A stretch of 64,000 nucleotides of DNA from Phlebiopsis flavidoalba (GCA_035772785.1 JAOCPU010000020.1:479433-543432); one strand, 5' to 3'; positions 51,083 to 62,508 are shown, numbered from the stretch's first letter. The notes: generated by a model not told the origin, from the sequence alone. A program made the numbers and translations.

Positions 51083-52255
51083 CACTGCGGAGAAATTACG
51101 ATGAATCCGGCGGATTCATGCTAGACGCACGCTAGACGCTGAAACAATGTCTCTTGCATGTTTCGTCGCAATAAATCGTAGTATAAATGAGAGAAAAATA
51201 TAAAATGAACCTAACAATAAAGCACACTGATAAATTCAAAAGAATATGCTCTGTATCCTTTGACTGACCAATAGAATGATCCTGTTAGAGACATTATAAA
51301 GATATCTGACCGCGCTTTCTGGGGGTAAATGCCGAGAGATATTCTGAATAAATCTGGGAGCATGTGGATACATTGAAATAATAGCCAGCAGTTATATAGT
51401 GGATATTTGATGCATGCTGAATGAATGGTTCTTACCATTCTCTTGATTATTCACGGTGTAATCACTGTAGATTTTGTAGGGAGATTTTTCGAATAAATCT
51501 GCAGGATACATTTTGATTATGCTGTGGAGAGTATTTCAATATTCTTCTAGCGGATGGATTTATCGATGCTACAGTGAATACTGGTGAGGAAGATTTCGAA
51601 AATATAGTGCATATCTATCTAAAATAAATCCGCCATCAAGATGTATCTGTCAGATAAATCGTCAAATCAAGCCATATCTGGCAGATACATCTTGATGGCA
51701 GATTTATTCAAAATGAATATGTGCTATATCTTTTAAATCCCTCTAATTGTCATTCACCATAACATTTGGAAATGCACAAGCTGGGAGAAGTACTGAAATA
51801 CTCCTCACACTACAGTCAAAATATATCATGTGGATTAATTTAATAAAAAATTTTCCCTACAAAATCTACAGTGATTACACCGTGAATAATCAAGAGAATG
51901 GTAAAGAACCATTCATTCAGCATGCATCAAATATCCACTATATAACTGCTGGCTATTATTTCAATGTATCCACATGCTCCCAGATTTATTCAGAATATCT
52001 CTCGGCATTTACCCCCAGAAAAGCGGTCAGATATCTTTATAATGTCTCTAACAGGATCATTCTATTGGTCAGTCAAAGGATACAGAGCATATTCTTTTGA
52101 ATTTATCAGTGTGCTTTATTGTTAGGTTCATTTTGTATTTTTCTCTCATTTATACTACAATTTATTGCGACGAAAAACATGCAAGAGACATTGTTTCAGC
52201 GTCTAGCGTGCGTCTAGCATGAATCCGCCGGATTCATCGTAATTTCTCCGCAGTG
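51083..52255. mobile_element. Foldback element with CACTG ends, almost entirely one palindrome
   Basis: 1173 bp. Ends start CACTGCGGAGAAATTACGAT on both strands; TGA flanks both sides (51080-51082 and 52256-52258). CACTA/CACTG termini with 3-bp duplications are the CACTA (EnSpm) signature. The outer arms (about 51083-51490 and 51853-52255) match over roughly 400 bases with few differences, and a second inverted pair at the centre (about 51632-51702, ATCAAGATGTATCTG / CAGATACATCTTGAT) folds as well. No transposase is present. The plus-strand ORF at 51747-52100 lies within the palindrome and is probably fortuitous. The element separates XPF from the disrupted F-box gene. Confidence 0.88.
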
Positions 52256-52566
52256 TGACATCAAACCACGGAGATCAATTACATAATGATCACAAAAGAC
52301 CCCGTCTGTAGTGGCCACGCCCTCCGTGGTCGATGACTGCTTGCTCTTAGCTACAGTCTGTCGTCTTTACAAAGAAAAATGACTACGCTTTCAAAGTGCT
52401 ATTGTAGGCTGCAGTGCCTCTACTTCATTCCAAGAAGTAGGCCAGGATGCGCATGTATTTCCATGGACTCGGAGGATGCATGCTATCAATTCCTTGGCGG
52501 CACACCAGTACGCACTGGTGTATTCTCTTTGCGTTCAATGGAGGACCCGCTAACTCATAACTTAGC

Positions 52567-52822
52567 TTGAATGGCGTGTCAAGTTCTGGCAACATTTTTG
52601 CCAACGAATCATTGGACATTCGCGACGAAGCATTTAACAACCTTGATTGCCTAGTCGCCGAATTCACGCAAGGTGTTGACGACCTGCGCCGCGCACGAGC
52701 TGCCTTCCATCGCATCCCTCCCGAAATACTCTCGACTGTCTTTGAGATATACGTCTTGGCGGCAGAGAAACCTCGACATCGTCATCCTGCGTTTACACTG
52801 TCCCTGGGTCTGTGTACACTGG
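52567..52822 (+). pseudogene. F-box/leucine-rich protein gene, 5' segment
   Basis: Begins MNGVSSSGNIFANESLDI and contains a heptad-like stretch (LDCLVAEFTQGVDDLRRARA) followed by the F-box core FHRIPPEILSTVFEIYVL. The frame leads, with one base too many, into LSLVCVHW, where an LTR retroelement interrupts it. Reading resumes at 55149. F-box proteins recruit substrates to SCF ubiquitin ligases; this type forms large variable families in mushroom fungi. As assembled the gene is disrupted. Confidence 0.75.
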
Positions 52823-53094
52823 TGGAACCCTGCTGGCTGAGCGGGGAACACTGGCGCTGAGCGCTGCGGTCGGAGCGCAGTACGCCAGTTGATTCGGGTG
52901 CGGTCGGACTCGGGCTCGGTTATTGGGACGCCGCGCTCTATTCGACTACGAGACTAGCTGAGAGTATGTACAAACGAGGCGGTGGGTGGTAGACTAGTGA
53001 AAACGAGACGACGACGAGGAGCAGAAGGAACACAGACGCGCTTACGTAAGCGTCCGGGGCTGGATCGAGTAAGTCTGCTCGAAGCAGGCTTACA
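52823..53094 (-). repeat. LTR, 3' in element orientation
   Basis: Pairs with 54892-55148. It shares AACACTGGCGCTGAGCG, GGACTCGGGCTCGGTTATTG, TACGAGACTAGCTGAGAGTA and CTTACGTAAGCGTCCGGGGC. It is about 15 bases longer, mostly through an extra G/C-rich stretch near 52864-52905. Contains the palindrome CTTACGTAAG. Confidence 0.9.
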
Positions 53095-53413
53095 CTCCCC
53101 CAACCTTTAAAACATTGAAGTGTGAAAAGAAAAGAACAACTACAGAAAGGTTCCAGTCACTAAACGGCCCGAAGGTGCCCAGAGAAGGTAACAAAAAACT
53201 GCAGTCAACGTCCATTTTCAAAGAGAAATTGAACAGTCCGCAAATTGACAAGTCCCAATGCTCCGACGGCCCGAAGGTGCCTGAGAGAAGAACCAAATCA
53301 CAAGCACAAAGGTCAATTCCCTGAGGCCAAATGAAGTAAAGAAACAAGAAAGAAAACGACAGCAATGCGACAGCAAAAAAGTGCAATAGAGAACTCATCT
53401 GCAAACAGAAAAC

Positions 53414-54880
53414 CTAGGACCGTTCCGACTCCGAGTTGGTCGTCTCGGGGCTGTAAACACAGCTGGGCAGGGGGCTGTCCTCGGAGACATGAAATGTCAC
53501 TCCAGCAGCAAGCACTGGATCGGCATCATCCCAGGTCCCATCGTCGTACTCGTCCGACATGCGAGCTGCCGCAACCGAGGCCGGACGGACTGGGACAGTG
53601 GCAACTGAGACTGGAATCAGGGAGGCGGCAGAAGATTTGCGAGGGAGAATACCACGAGACTTGTCACCAGGACAGTCACGAGCAGCATGCGGGGGGTCCA
53701 GCCAGGAGAGCCAGGGTGGAGGCGACAGTGAAAACAACCCTTCACGTCCCGGAGGTGCTGACGTTCTGCATCGGAGAGTGGTAAGACAGAGGAGTGAGAA
53801 GCAGTCAACAGACTGGAGGAGGGTCCAACAAGCTGAGGACGAGAGGGAGTTGCACGAGCACCAACGGTCGCTCCGTCTTCTACCATGGATGCCCACGTAG
53901 AGGACAGGGTATTGATGAGCACGTCGACCTTGACTTCATGAAGCCTGAAGTCGGGAATGGCTAAGACGCGACGACGGAGGCGGGGGAGCACAGAAGAAAA
54001 GGATATGGTTCTTCAACATGGTGTCAGAGATGGCATACGCCGTACCAGCGCTAACCAGGTTGTTGCGTGCTGCCTGCAACCGAGCGACGAAGGCAGGAAA
54101 AGGGTCGGAGCCTTGACGAATGGCGTAGAACTCCTCGAGAGCCTCAACCCGCCAGTTGGAAGCAATGAAAACGCTCGCAGAGCCGCTGCGTGAAGTCCTT
54201 CCATGACAAGAGTGCTTTGAGCTCAGCACGGTTGTCCCGCCCACCAGGCGGCAACGGAAGGCGCATCCAGCTTGAGACCAGCCTGCAAAATCTTCGTCTT
54301 GACACGTAGTGTCTCACCAGTAAGGTCCTCGTAGCCCTCGAAAGGCGTCTTCACAGCGCGCTATCCATGTCTTGAAAGCAGCAGGACGGAGTGTGCACTG
54401 CTATCAGGCGGAGCCTGGAGAGTCGGGAGCGAGAGCTTCATCCCAGAGCCGCGTTTGACCCCAGGAACAGACTTCTTCTCGTGTGGGGGGCCGATCGCGA
54501 GAGCCAGAGCGAGACTGGCCACGGTCAAGGGTTCTCGGGGTCCTGCCTCGAGATGGTGGCGAAGGAGGTCTGCTCGGCACTTCGGAGGTTGGCGTGGAGG
54601 GGAGATTTCGAGTTGGAGTGGCAGATGAGGGGCGAGGGATGGTGCTGGGATTGGAAGTGGTGGGTGTATGCGCACCTGAGGCCCGGCGTGCAGTGTCTGC
54701 AGAGACAGTGCGGTCTCGCGGCTTGCGGCGCGTCGGGTCAGCCAGAGCGCCGAGAATCGGCAGGTCCTGCGCAGTGGCAGTTTTGCGTGTGAACCGGGGG
54801 AGCGTCCTGGTTGTCCAGTGCGAGGGAGTAGTTGGGTAGGAGAGGAAAAAACAACGAGAGCGAGCGAGAGCGGTAGACAA
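53414..54880 (-). pseudogene. Retrotransposon Gag-like coding region, frame-broken
   Basis: Fragments read on the minus strand: a Ser/Pro/Thr-rich N-terminus (RPPSPPSRGRTPRTLDRGQS, TREEVCSWGQTRLWDEAL), a Gag core (SNWRVEALEEFYAIRQGSDP, AFVARLQAARNNLVSAGTAY, AISDTMLKNHILF), then CFHCRLHPGSPGW and PHAARDCPGDKSRGI. The last two suggest a modified CCHC zinc knuckle with a long spacer, and an acidic tail (DEYDDGTWDDADPVLAAG) follows. At least four frame changes separate these blocks. No pol follows. Gag would form the particle and bind RNA in the cytoplasm. Confidence 0.65.
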
Positions 54881-54891
54881 TAAAAAAAAAG

Positions 54892-55148
54892 TGGAACCCT
54901 GCTGGCCGAGAGGGCGGCGGGGAACACTGGCGCTGAGCGCGTCGAGTACGCGGGTCGGACTCGGGCTCGGTTATTGGGACCGTGCGCTCTATTCGACTAC
55001 GAGACTAGCTGAGAGTATGTACAAACGAACGAGGGGTGGTGGTAGACTAGTGAAAAACGAGACGACGACGAGGAGCAGAAGGAACACAGACGCGCTTACG
55101 TAAGCGTCCGGGGCTGGATCGAGTAAGTCTGCTCGAAGCAGGCTTACA
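54892..55148 (-). repeat. LTR, 5' in element orientation
   Basis: Partner of 52823-53094. Just before it on the plus strand is a poly(A) run (TAAAAAAAAA), so the region after the 5' LTR on the minus strand begins with poly(T), with no recognisable tRNA primer-binding site. The LTR pair differs by several indels as well as substitutions. Confidence 0.9.
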
Positions 55149-55997
55149 ACTGGCGTTCAATAGCCATAGGTTACTCAGCTCTCTGGAGAAGATTCGGACT
55201 CTCTGCCGTTCATCTCTCGGCAGCTGAACTCCTATTCCAGAGATCACGCAATGCCCCCATCCACATCACCCGCTGTGGCATTCACGTAGACAAGAACGTG
55301 TTCTTTCTCATGTGTAGCAACCTTCATCGCGTCGAGAGTCTAGACATGGGGATTTATCAGGCGTCCTTTGCCCACGATCTAGTCTCTGGTCAACTTCCAT
55401 TTCGTGTCTCAGGCTTGAAGCGCATTTCCATTCATTTCTCTAGACCTGCGAGGTCGCCTAGAGAGCCTCAGCCTCTGCATGTCCTGGAAAAGCCCCTATT
55501 CAATCATCGGGCCCCGCAGCTTCGGCACGTGGAGCTGAATAAAGGACGACTTCCTTGGAACACAGGGTACTTGAACAATCTTTCCGTACTGAAGATATTC
55601 CAGTGCCCAGTCGGAGCTTTCACCAATGAAGATAAGGATATCTGCCTTCTCCTTCGCGACTCCCCACAACTTGAAGTCTTACATCTGAGCTTATACAAGA
55701 ATACGAAGCGGGACTTAGGTGTGGACCGTTTGATCGCACTTCATTTGAAGGGACGACGTCTACAACTACCTCACCTACATACTGTACATTTAGCGGTCCC
55801 AACCCGTTACGCACACCATCTCGTCTCTCATCTGGACATGCCGTCTCTGGAGGTTCTCAAGATTGAGCTCGGCAGTGTAAAAGAACAAGAAGTCGATCCA
55901 GCCAATCTGCTGGCCCCAGGCCTCATTCCCAAACACTTGGTGTCTAGTCTCGATCGTCTCGAGATTTCCCCTTGCTATGAGAGCGACCACGTAGCTA
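55149..55997 (+). pseudogene. F-box/leucine-rich protein gene, middle segment
   Basis: Reading resumes directly after the LTR element: TGGCGTTCAATAGCC continues VHW as WRSIAIGYSALW, the usual post-F-box motif. Next come LLFQRSRNAPIHITRCG, HRVESLDMGIYQASFAHDL, LKRISIHFSRPAR, LRHVELNKGRLPWN, LSVLKIFQCPV, SPQLEVLHLSLYKN and LDMPSLEVLKIELGS, which are leucine-rich-repeat-like. The exon ends at ESDHVA where the 6.5-kb RecQ/DUF6589 element begins. The stop at 56053 lies inside that element. Confidence 0.8.
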
Positions 55998-56003
55998 GTC
56001 TGT

Positions 56004-56046
56004 TCCAATTTCAGGGCGTTTGGCGGGTACCCCCAAATAGCCTTTT
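56004..56046 (+). repeat. Left terminal inverted repeat of the RecQ/DUF6589 element
   Basis: 43 bases ending CCCAAATAGCCTTTTA, reverse complement of 62421-62463 except one A/G change. Confidence 0.9.
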
Positions 56047-56222
56047 ATGGTAGGGTCGGCCAACAGACGGCAGGAGCTGGTCGCGTGGAATGTCGCGTGG
56101 GTTTGCAACTCCGAGATCTGAATCTGCCGTAGTGTAAAAGTGTGCCAGCCGCTTCGGATAGTCTGTAATTATCGTCGCTGTCACGTTCAAGGCTGCTGTC
56201 TACCGTACGTGCTCTATAATAC

Positions 56223-58329
56223 ATGGCCAATGATGCCAATGCGCTACCCATAATACGCTGGACCTCAACCGAAGGCAAAAAACTTGTCCGCAAGATCATT
56301 ACAGAGCGAGTCCCGCAATGGTCGGCAGGACCTCGTGACCACCAAGTCAACTCCTGGGTACATGGACTCGATGGACCAGCCAGCTCGTTATTGCACCAAC
56401 CCGGTAGCGGGAAGACATCATATTTTTTTGGACCTGTCATGGTAGCCCAGCATATGCTCGAGAACCCTGTCGAGGGCTTCAAGCCATTCCCAGAAAAGCC
56501 GGTAGTGATTGTGGTAGTACCTCTCATTGAGCTCGGAAACAACCATGTAAGATCACTCTTATGAGATGGGAATGTCATGACTCACTTTCGGCTGATTTAG
56601 GTCCGTGAAGCGAAGGAGCTCGGATTGAAAGCCGTCGCGCTCCATGCCGCGGAAATTGCTCTCGCAAAGAGTGAAGGACGGAATCTCTATAACGAGATTA
56701 AATCTTGCCTATGGCCCCTTGTATTCATCTCACCCGAACGGCTCACCTCGCGCGAAATTGACTCGATTTTTCGAGACAATGCGTTCCGCTCAAACATTCT
56801 TCTTCTCCTTGGGCTCGATGAAGTACACGTCCTCCCTACATGGGGTAAGGACTTTCGCAAGGCTTACCAGCAGATGGCCGTGGTCCACAAGCGACTTCCG
56901 AGGCACGTCCCACTGATCGGGAACCTCTGCCACCATTGCTCCTGGCAAGGAGTTCAAGGCAATATGCTCCATGCTCGACCTAAAACCAAATCAGTACTAC
57001 ACTCAGCAATTATCAAACGAGCGGCACAATGTCCGATCTGTCATACACGAGCTCACTCATGGTTTAGGCGGGTAGTGGAACTTCCCTGACATCCTATGGG
57101 TCACCCAAGTCGGACGCAAAGTAGTTGTCTATTGCCGGACCATTGAGCTGGGTTTCCGAGTGGCCGTCTACCTATGGAACACATTTCCCCCAGGGTCGAC
57201 ATCGTTTACAGCGCATCCGACTATGGAACTCACTCACCTCCCGAAACCTACAACGCGACTACCCTCGAGCTCTTCCAGAAGAACCCAGAGACAACAGCCA
57301 TCATTGCGACCGTCGCGTTTGGGATGGGGATGAACTTGCGTATGATTCTTGATGTTGCCAACCTAGGTCTTCCAGACACCGTGAACGCCGACCATCAACA
57401 GCACGGACAGCGCAGGCCGGGATCCGCGCCTTCACGCCAATGGTCGGACATATGTCGAAGCTGGCTACCTGAGTGCAGTGAGAGAGGTCCTGGACGCTGA
57501 GTTTCCCGAACGCCCACAGCGAGCACCGAAAGTCAAGAAGCCGAGCAATAAACCCCAGGAAGACGAATCATCGAAAGCCTAAGACTATGGCGAAGAAGAA
57601 GGTGGGAGAGTCGGAGAAACCATCTTTGGCACGCAAGAAGAATGACAAGCTCACGAAGGCGAAGGAAACGGTTGAGAAAATAGATGAGGGTCTGCGACGT
57701 GTGCTCGTCGCTCACGTTGAAGCACGGTGCCTCGTGGCAGAGAAGAACAAGATTTACGGAAACGACCAGCTAACCCGATTCAGGCAATGCGGCGCTATCT
57801 TGCCACGCAGCGTCACGTCTCCTCCCATGCAGCAGCTGGCCAACCATTTTGGGAGGGCATACCTTCACCCAGCCCACCACCGCCAGGACACATCGTCAAC
57901 GGCTCGATGCCGATCTTACCTATGTCGGCTGTGGCGCCTAGTACTCATCAACGTCAAGCTCGTGTCGAAGGCAGCGAAAAACCACCACCAACAGCTCCAG
58001 CACTTACGAAAGCAGAGAGAGAGTAACGCTCATCGCAAGCTCTCATCTTTTGCGATCCGACGGTGGCATCTCAAGCAAGGTGCAAAAGTGTCTTCACCTT
58101 CCAGCAAACGCTATTTGGACTGGACGAAAGCCTTCTGAAGATACTCGACAACCTGCACCTTCTGCCGCACAGTCGAAGCTCTCAACTCTTGTTTAGAAGG
58201 ACTGGGCCGTATCTCGGAGAAGATGGAAAGGCTCTATTTACGGTTTTGAACCGCATCAAACGAGCGATTGGATACACGCCACATCAAGAAGAAGGCCAGC
58301 ACAGCTGCCAAGTCCAAAGCTACGCGTGA
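56223..58329 (+). CDS. RecQ-like DEAD/DEAH-box DNA helicase of the mobile element
   Basis: ATP-dependent helicase of the type common in mushroom genomes. Walker A is PGSGKTSYFF (56400-56429; Lys64 of the first ORF), followed by VIVVVPLIELGNN and, after an intron, LGLKAVALHA, FISPERLTS, the DEAD-box variant DEVH (56817-56828) and TSATIAPGKEFKAICSML (frame-broken in the assembly). The second RecA domain reads VVVYCRTIELGFRVAVYLW, SELTHLP..LELFQKNPETTAI, ATVAFGMGMNLRMI (RecQ motif V) and a frame-broken RAGRDPRLHANGRTYVEAGY (motif VI). The C-terminal part has a Lys-rich linker and HVEARCLVAEKNKIYGN. It lacks a recognisable HRDC domain. It lies in the left half, convergent with the DUF6589 gene. 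Whether it works in transposition or is cargo is unknown. Confidence 0.82.
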
Positions 58330-59049
58330 CCACAGAACCGCGCTGAACCAGAGACCTTTTAGCTCAAACCCAGCAAATGTGCTTTCGGGATAAGTGGAAA
58401 AAACAAAACACGTAGCGTTAGGTAAGACAAAGTTTGGCTAATTAATAATCTTGACTCATTCAACTCTACCAGACTGACTTACGGTCGGTAGACGAGGCCC
58501 AATAGCTCAAGTTCCGAGGAGTCAGTATGCCTTCAAACCCTGGTTCAGAGTGATAAGTACCAAAAAACTGCAGTTCGATTTTCAAGGGCTGAGGAAGATT
58601 TGGCAATTAGCAACTGCGAACTCGGTGTTTATCCCCTGGTCCACCTAGTCCGGGACGCGTGACTGCTCCGAATCAGCCTAACGTTCCCCATTCAAGTCCT
58701 GTCGCCAAGGGAAGCACGTGCCCAGACATTGTCGCCTTCGAGGCGTTCGACGCCAGGTACCACGCAGGGTTTTTCTGCCATTGCAGTCATCCACAATGCG
58801 AGGGCAATGCCTCCCCAGCGAGTCCCTCCAAACGCAAGGTTGAGGCATCAGGGCACTAGAGAATGGGTGTGAAACACTGTGGCGCTCCGTCGATCGAGAA
58901 GCGACAGAGGGCAGCAGATGTGACCTGCCCCATGTACGTCATATTCTATGATTACATACTCTCAGAATGTACAAAGAGTGCCATGATAATACTCATTGTA
59001 GATGCTGGCACCTCCAAAATAGTGGCGACGAGGTCGCCACTCTCTCATC
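58330..59049. other. Spacer between the convergent helicase and DUF6589 genes
   Basis: About 700 bases with no convincing ORF or repeat; presumably holds both 3' ends. Confidence 0.4.
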
Positions 59050-62000
59050 ACCGGCGTCTGTCTCGTCTGTAAGGTCGGAGGTGTCCTGACTATTTCCCAA
59101 TGGCGTCAGCCACCTCATCAGACGCTTCGCTGGAGTAGCATTCCTGGTGGTAGAAGATCTAAGACGTCCATATATCGTGTTGTCCGCACAATGAAATCAT
59201 TGATCTTCCCGTCACGAAGTAGTGTGCCGATAGACCTACGGCAAAGTCATCTTGTGCACGAAGAACCCCTCATTCCGCCCACGTTGTAGCGATGCTACCT
59301 CCTTGTCACGAAGAATCTTCATCATCACTACAAGCTCATTGTGTAAGTGTGGCGCGGTGTGCTTCTTTCCTCGTGCTTTGAGACTGACGCGCTCTTTCCA
59401 TCTGTTCTTTGAGGCGAAGGAACTGATGGACGTGCATTGATAAGATGTTGCGATAGAAGTTGTCGTCGAATTCGGCTCCCTTGTGCTGTGCTAGATCTTC
59501 TAACCAAAAGTTATGGTGCTCTTGCATAAGGTCGCGCTCAATGAAACGACCAGGTTCGCCGTGCAAGTTGACAAGCCAGTTGTTGAGGATCATGGTCTCG
59601 TAGCGCAGACGGAAAACTCCCACTTGAAGTTGCAGAAGATCTCCAAGAGATATTGCGAGTAGTACGGATTTTCACTTCCCGTGAACGTGAAAGTCCATAG
59701 CTAGATGTGGACATCAGCGCGTTGAGATCATATTGAGCCAATTATGATATCCCATACCTTGAGAATCTCAAGAATCCGACCCGTAATCACCTGCCGCAGT
59801 CGCTAAACACTCTTCACGCCACCATATGGCATTCCGCATGAATATGATCGCATTTCCGAGTGTAATATCGGCGTTTTCATCACCGCTCAGTGAGCCGTCA
59901 GATAAACCTGACATATCAGATTCCCCAGAGTCAGAGTCGGAGTCCCTGCAACATGCAGAAATGTCTGAGTCCTTAATCTCGGCTACGACCTGAGGTACAG
60001 GAGGTGCAGACAAGATTTCCAAGGCGTTCCCACAGGAATATCGTAGAGATTGTGTGGTCCCATCTTCATTATTTCACGGCAGGGTTGCGTGCGGCTTCAA
60101 ATGACCTGCTTACTCCGTTAAACGGATGGCAAGAATACGAGCGTGGGGCGATCAATTCATCGAACGAGGGAAGTTTTGTCGGCGCGGTCCAGTTCATCGA
60201 AATACTTGACTAGATCACTTGTCCCCAGGAAGTACTCTGTTAATAGAGATAGGTACGTCAATATTGGGGTATAATCTGAGAATGTGGACCTGTCGCTTAC
60301 TCCCACGTTACGAGCATATGAGCATCAAGGCATAGGTCTAATAGATGAGAACCATCATTGAAGTCGACTTTCTTCAAATCGGATGGTGTAGGGCAGCGTG
60401 CAGGGCGTTGGCCAAAACAGGCGAGGGTCGATGGGTCATGGATATAGTCTTGACCCAAAGGAGCAGCGGATTGTCCGGCTTAAGTCAGTCCATTTCGTAT
60501 GCCAAAGCTCTAACAACGCGATGATGAACCGCCAAGATTCATAATCTCCCTGTGGGGAAACAAAAACCGTTTCGTGCGTAGCGTCATATCGAAAGGTCTT
60601 GCCGTCGCCAGAGAGTCATGAGTGGCCGTCCATGAAGAGTTCTCTGCTCTCGTTGACACCCATCTGCGTCCCGACAAAGTCCTGAACCCCTTCCTTCATT
60701 CCTGCGCAGTCATCTCATCGGCACTATTTGTCGCTAACGGAAAGATATTCGAGCGTCGATTGGGGTCAATCTGTGTTCCGTGCGAATGTGCTGTGCGTAG
60801 AATGCGTTGACACAATGCTGATACTTCTTCAACACGGGAACGAATGTAATCAGCGCTTGAAGAACTGGCCAATTGCAAACATTTGTGAGGCGAGGGAAAT
60901 CAATGTCGTCAAGGATTACATCAACCGTCAAGTCTTTACGGTCAAGGCGGGACTGCTGCTCCTAGGAGTGCGGAGAGATCGAGAGCCTCGGGGCTTGAAG
61001 TCAACGAGTTCTATTGCTGTTTCCGGCAAAAGCCCTTGATCATCTTGTTCTGTCGCCCCCATGCGGTGGTCACGTTCCTTCGAGTAAGGTCTCGAACGTT
61101 GTCGGCTACAACATCAAACCATCGGTGGCGTTCATCTCGATGACATAATGCGACGAGCTGCGTGCCCACGCAGCACGGCCTTCGGCCATATTGGTCATCT
61201 CATGCTTGCACTGACCACATTTTCGTACGAGACTGATTGGCCTAGGCCGACTTTCGACGCGGAAATATAGATTAGGTGTGCTTTTTTGTCGCATACGAAC
61301 CATATTCCCGCGGACAAGGGTAATAGAAGCCTGGCCCTGTTGCTTGAGGGCGGCAAAACGTGAGCTCTGGCCATGCGCACAGCTAAACGCGAGCCTAGGC
61401 TTGTGAATTATATAACACATTAATGTACTAACGATGTGTTTGTGTACTGTAGCATACGAGGCTTCGTGGGCGATACACTCCTGACTGCGGCGACTCTTCC
61501 CATGGGTTCCGTGATGTTCACCCGAATGCTTGATTGCGGAAGCTTGATTATTCCATCATAGTTGGGGTCGGTGTATGCGGAGAATGCGACACCATGGAAA
61601 CGGGTAGCCGTCTTCCTCAAACCTGTCCTGCCCCAAGGTTTGCCACGCTTGAACTCATTCAAGCCGCTTCCAAGTAGCGCAGCCCTTCTTGTTGAACACT
61701 GTCATCTACAAATCCGCTCCGACGGCTGCCTTCTTGCTCGATCTGCCGACGTCGCATATGGATGCCAGCTTCGTGCTTAGCCACCATGGTTGCACCTTCA
61801 CATCGAATGAAGTCGTTGTAGGCTGTAGTGTGTATGGCGAATGAAAGCAGGCTGTTTCTGCATGGTTGATTGTGCACATGACTCTATACTTCCCAGGTTC
61901 GAAGATTCGATTCGTCGGGATGGTGGGGATCATTGGGGCAGGTACTCAACATGCTCGGGCGGGCAGGTCTGGCGTACAAGTTCACGTGTACATGACCTAG

Positions 62001-62288
62001 TTTGTAACGCTCGGAACCGTTGAGGAAGGCGCGTTATCATGCCTTTATGGGTAGGGCTGCGATGGCGAGGAGAATTGTCTTCATTCCGTGGGGTGAAAAG
62101 CTCGATGTAGGCTCAGTTTTGCCGAGAGACCAGTTGAACCGTCTGCAGCAGCGCAAGCAACATCTTCTAACTTCTCTTCGTTGGTCGAGCGCAAACCGCG
62201 TGGGTACAGACTCGTGTGACGGCGTAGCATTGTTTGCTGGTGGTTTTCGTTCGGGCTTAGGAGTGTAAGGCTTCCATCGAACTGACAT
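59050..62288 (-). CDS. DUF6589-domain protein, candidate transposase
   Basis: Start chosen at MSVRWKPYTPKPERKPPANN. The N-terminal half has a Cys-containing block (VRKCGQCKHEMTNMAEGR) and FPRLTNVCNWPVLQALITFV. Hallmarks of the uncharacterised fungal DUF6589 family follow: SGDGKTFRYDATHETV (about 60575-60620), ELWHTKWTDLSR (60475-60510), DPSTLACFGQ..LKKVDFNDGSHLLDL (60330-60450) and NNWLVNLHGEPGRF, RDLMQEHHNFWLEDL (59510-59590). The C-terminal part contains RNILSMHVHQFLRLKEQME. The stop is uncertain (59.05-59.25 kb). Introns and frame breaks are frequent. The GDG aspartate and the Glu of LMQEHH could be acidic residues of an RNase-H-like fold; that is my inference. Position inside inverted repeats supports a transposase role. 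Confidence 0.7.
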
Positions 62289-62420
62289 TTCGGGATGCGA
62301 CAAGGTCAAGAGCCAGCCTTTATTCCACTCAACGAAGAACAAAGTTGACAAGAACCCGTACTACGGCGCAACGTGGTATTTGAGTCTCCGCCTTTCGGAT
62401 CGGCGGCACAGCGCCTTCCT

Positions 62421-62508
62421 TAAAAGGCTATTTGGGGGTACCCGCCAAACGCCCCGAAATTGGTGCAGACCTTATTATCATCAATATAAGGTCTGCCCTA
62501 GGGAGACT
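62421..62508 (-). repeat. Right terminal inverted repeat plus subterminal hairpin
   Basis: 62421-62463 is the inverted partner of the left repeat. It is followed by a hairpin at 62466-62496 whose 11-base arms GCAGACCTTAT/ATAAGGTCTGC enclose nine bases, then CCTAGGGAGACT before the 12-bp direct repeat. The left end lacks this hairpin, so the termini are asymmetric. Confidence 0.8.

Larger units (their letters stand above)
52823..55148 (-). mobile_element. Gag-only LTR retrotransposon inserted in the F-box gene
   Basis: Two LTRs (52823-53094 and 54892-55148), each TGGAACCC..GCTTACA on the plus strand, are flanked by the perfect 5-bp duplication ACTGG (52818-52822, 55149-55153). Gag is on the minus strand. 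In that orientation the LTR reads TGTAAGCC..GGGTTCCA and a polypurine tract GGTTGGGGGAG directly precedes the 3' LTR (about 53095-53105). The 1.8-kb interior has gag but no protease, integrase or reverse transcriptase, so it must be mobilised by another element. LTR-polypurine arrangement resembles Ty1/copia, but no pol is present to confirm it. Confidence 0.88.
55998..62508. mobile_element. 6.5-kb TIR element with RecQ-like helicase and DUF6589 protein
   Basis: Inverted repeats of 43 bases with one mismatch (56004-56046 and 62421-62463; left arm begins CCAATTTCAGGGCGTTTGGC) lie near both ends, with GTCTG also shared outside them (55998-56002, 62466-62470). An exact 12-bp direct repeat ACCACGTAGCTA abuts the element (55986-55997, 62509-62520). 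F-box coding sequence flanks it on both sides. The right end has about 38 extra bases with a hairpin (GCAGACCTTAT..ATAAGGTCTGC). Cargo: a plus-strand RecQ-like helicase and a convergent minus-strand DUF6589 gene. Duplications of 12 bp are unusual for known DNA-transposon superfamilies. I know of no described superfamily with this combination, but cannot search. Confidence 0.75.

Noticed and set aside
51747..52100. 117-codon ORF inside the foldback element
   Set aside because: It lies within palindromic, A/T-rich sequence with no motif, and a matching ORF appears on the opposite arm by symmetry.
62464..62508. Helitron interpretation (hairpin followed by CTAG)
   Set aside because: The element has long inverted repeats and a flanking 12-bp direct repeat, and no Rep/HUH domain is seen.
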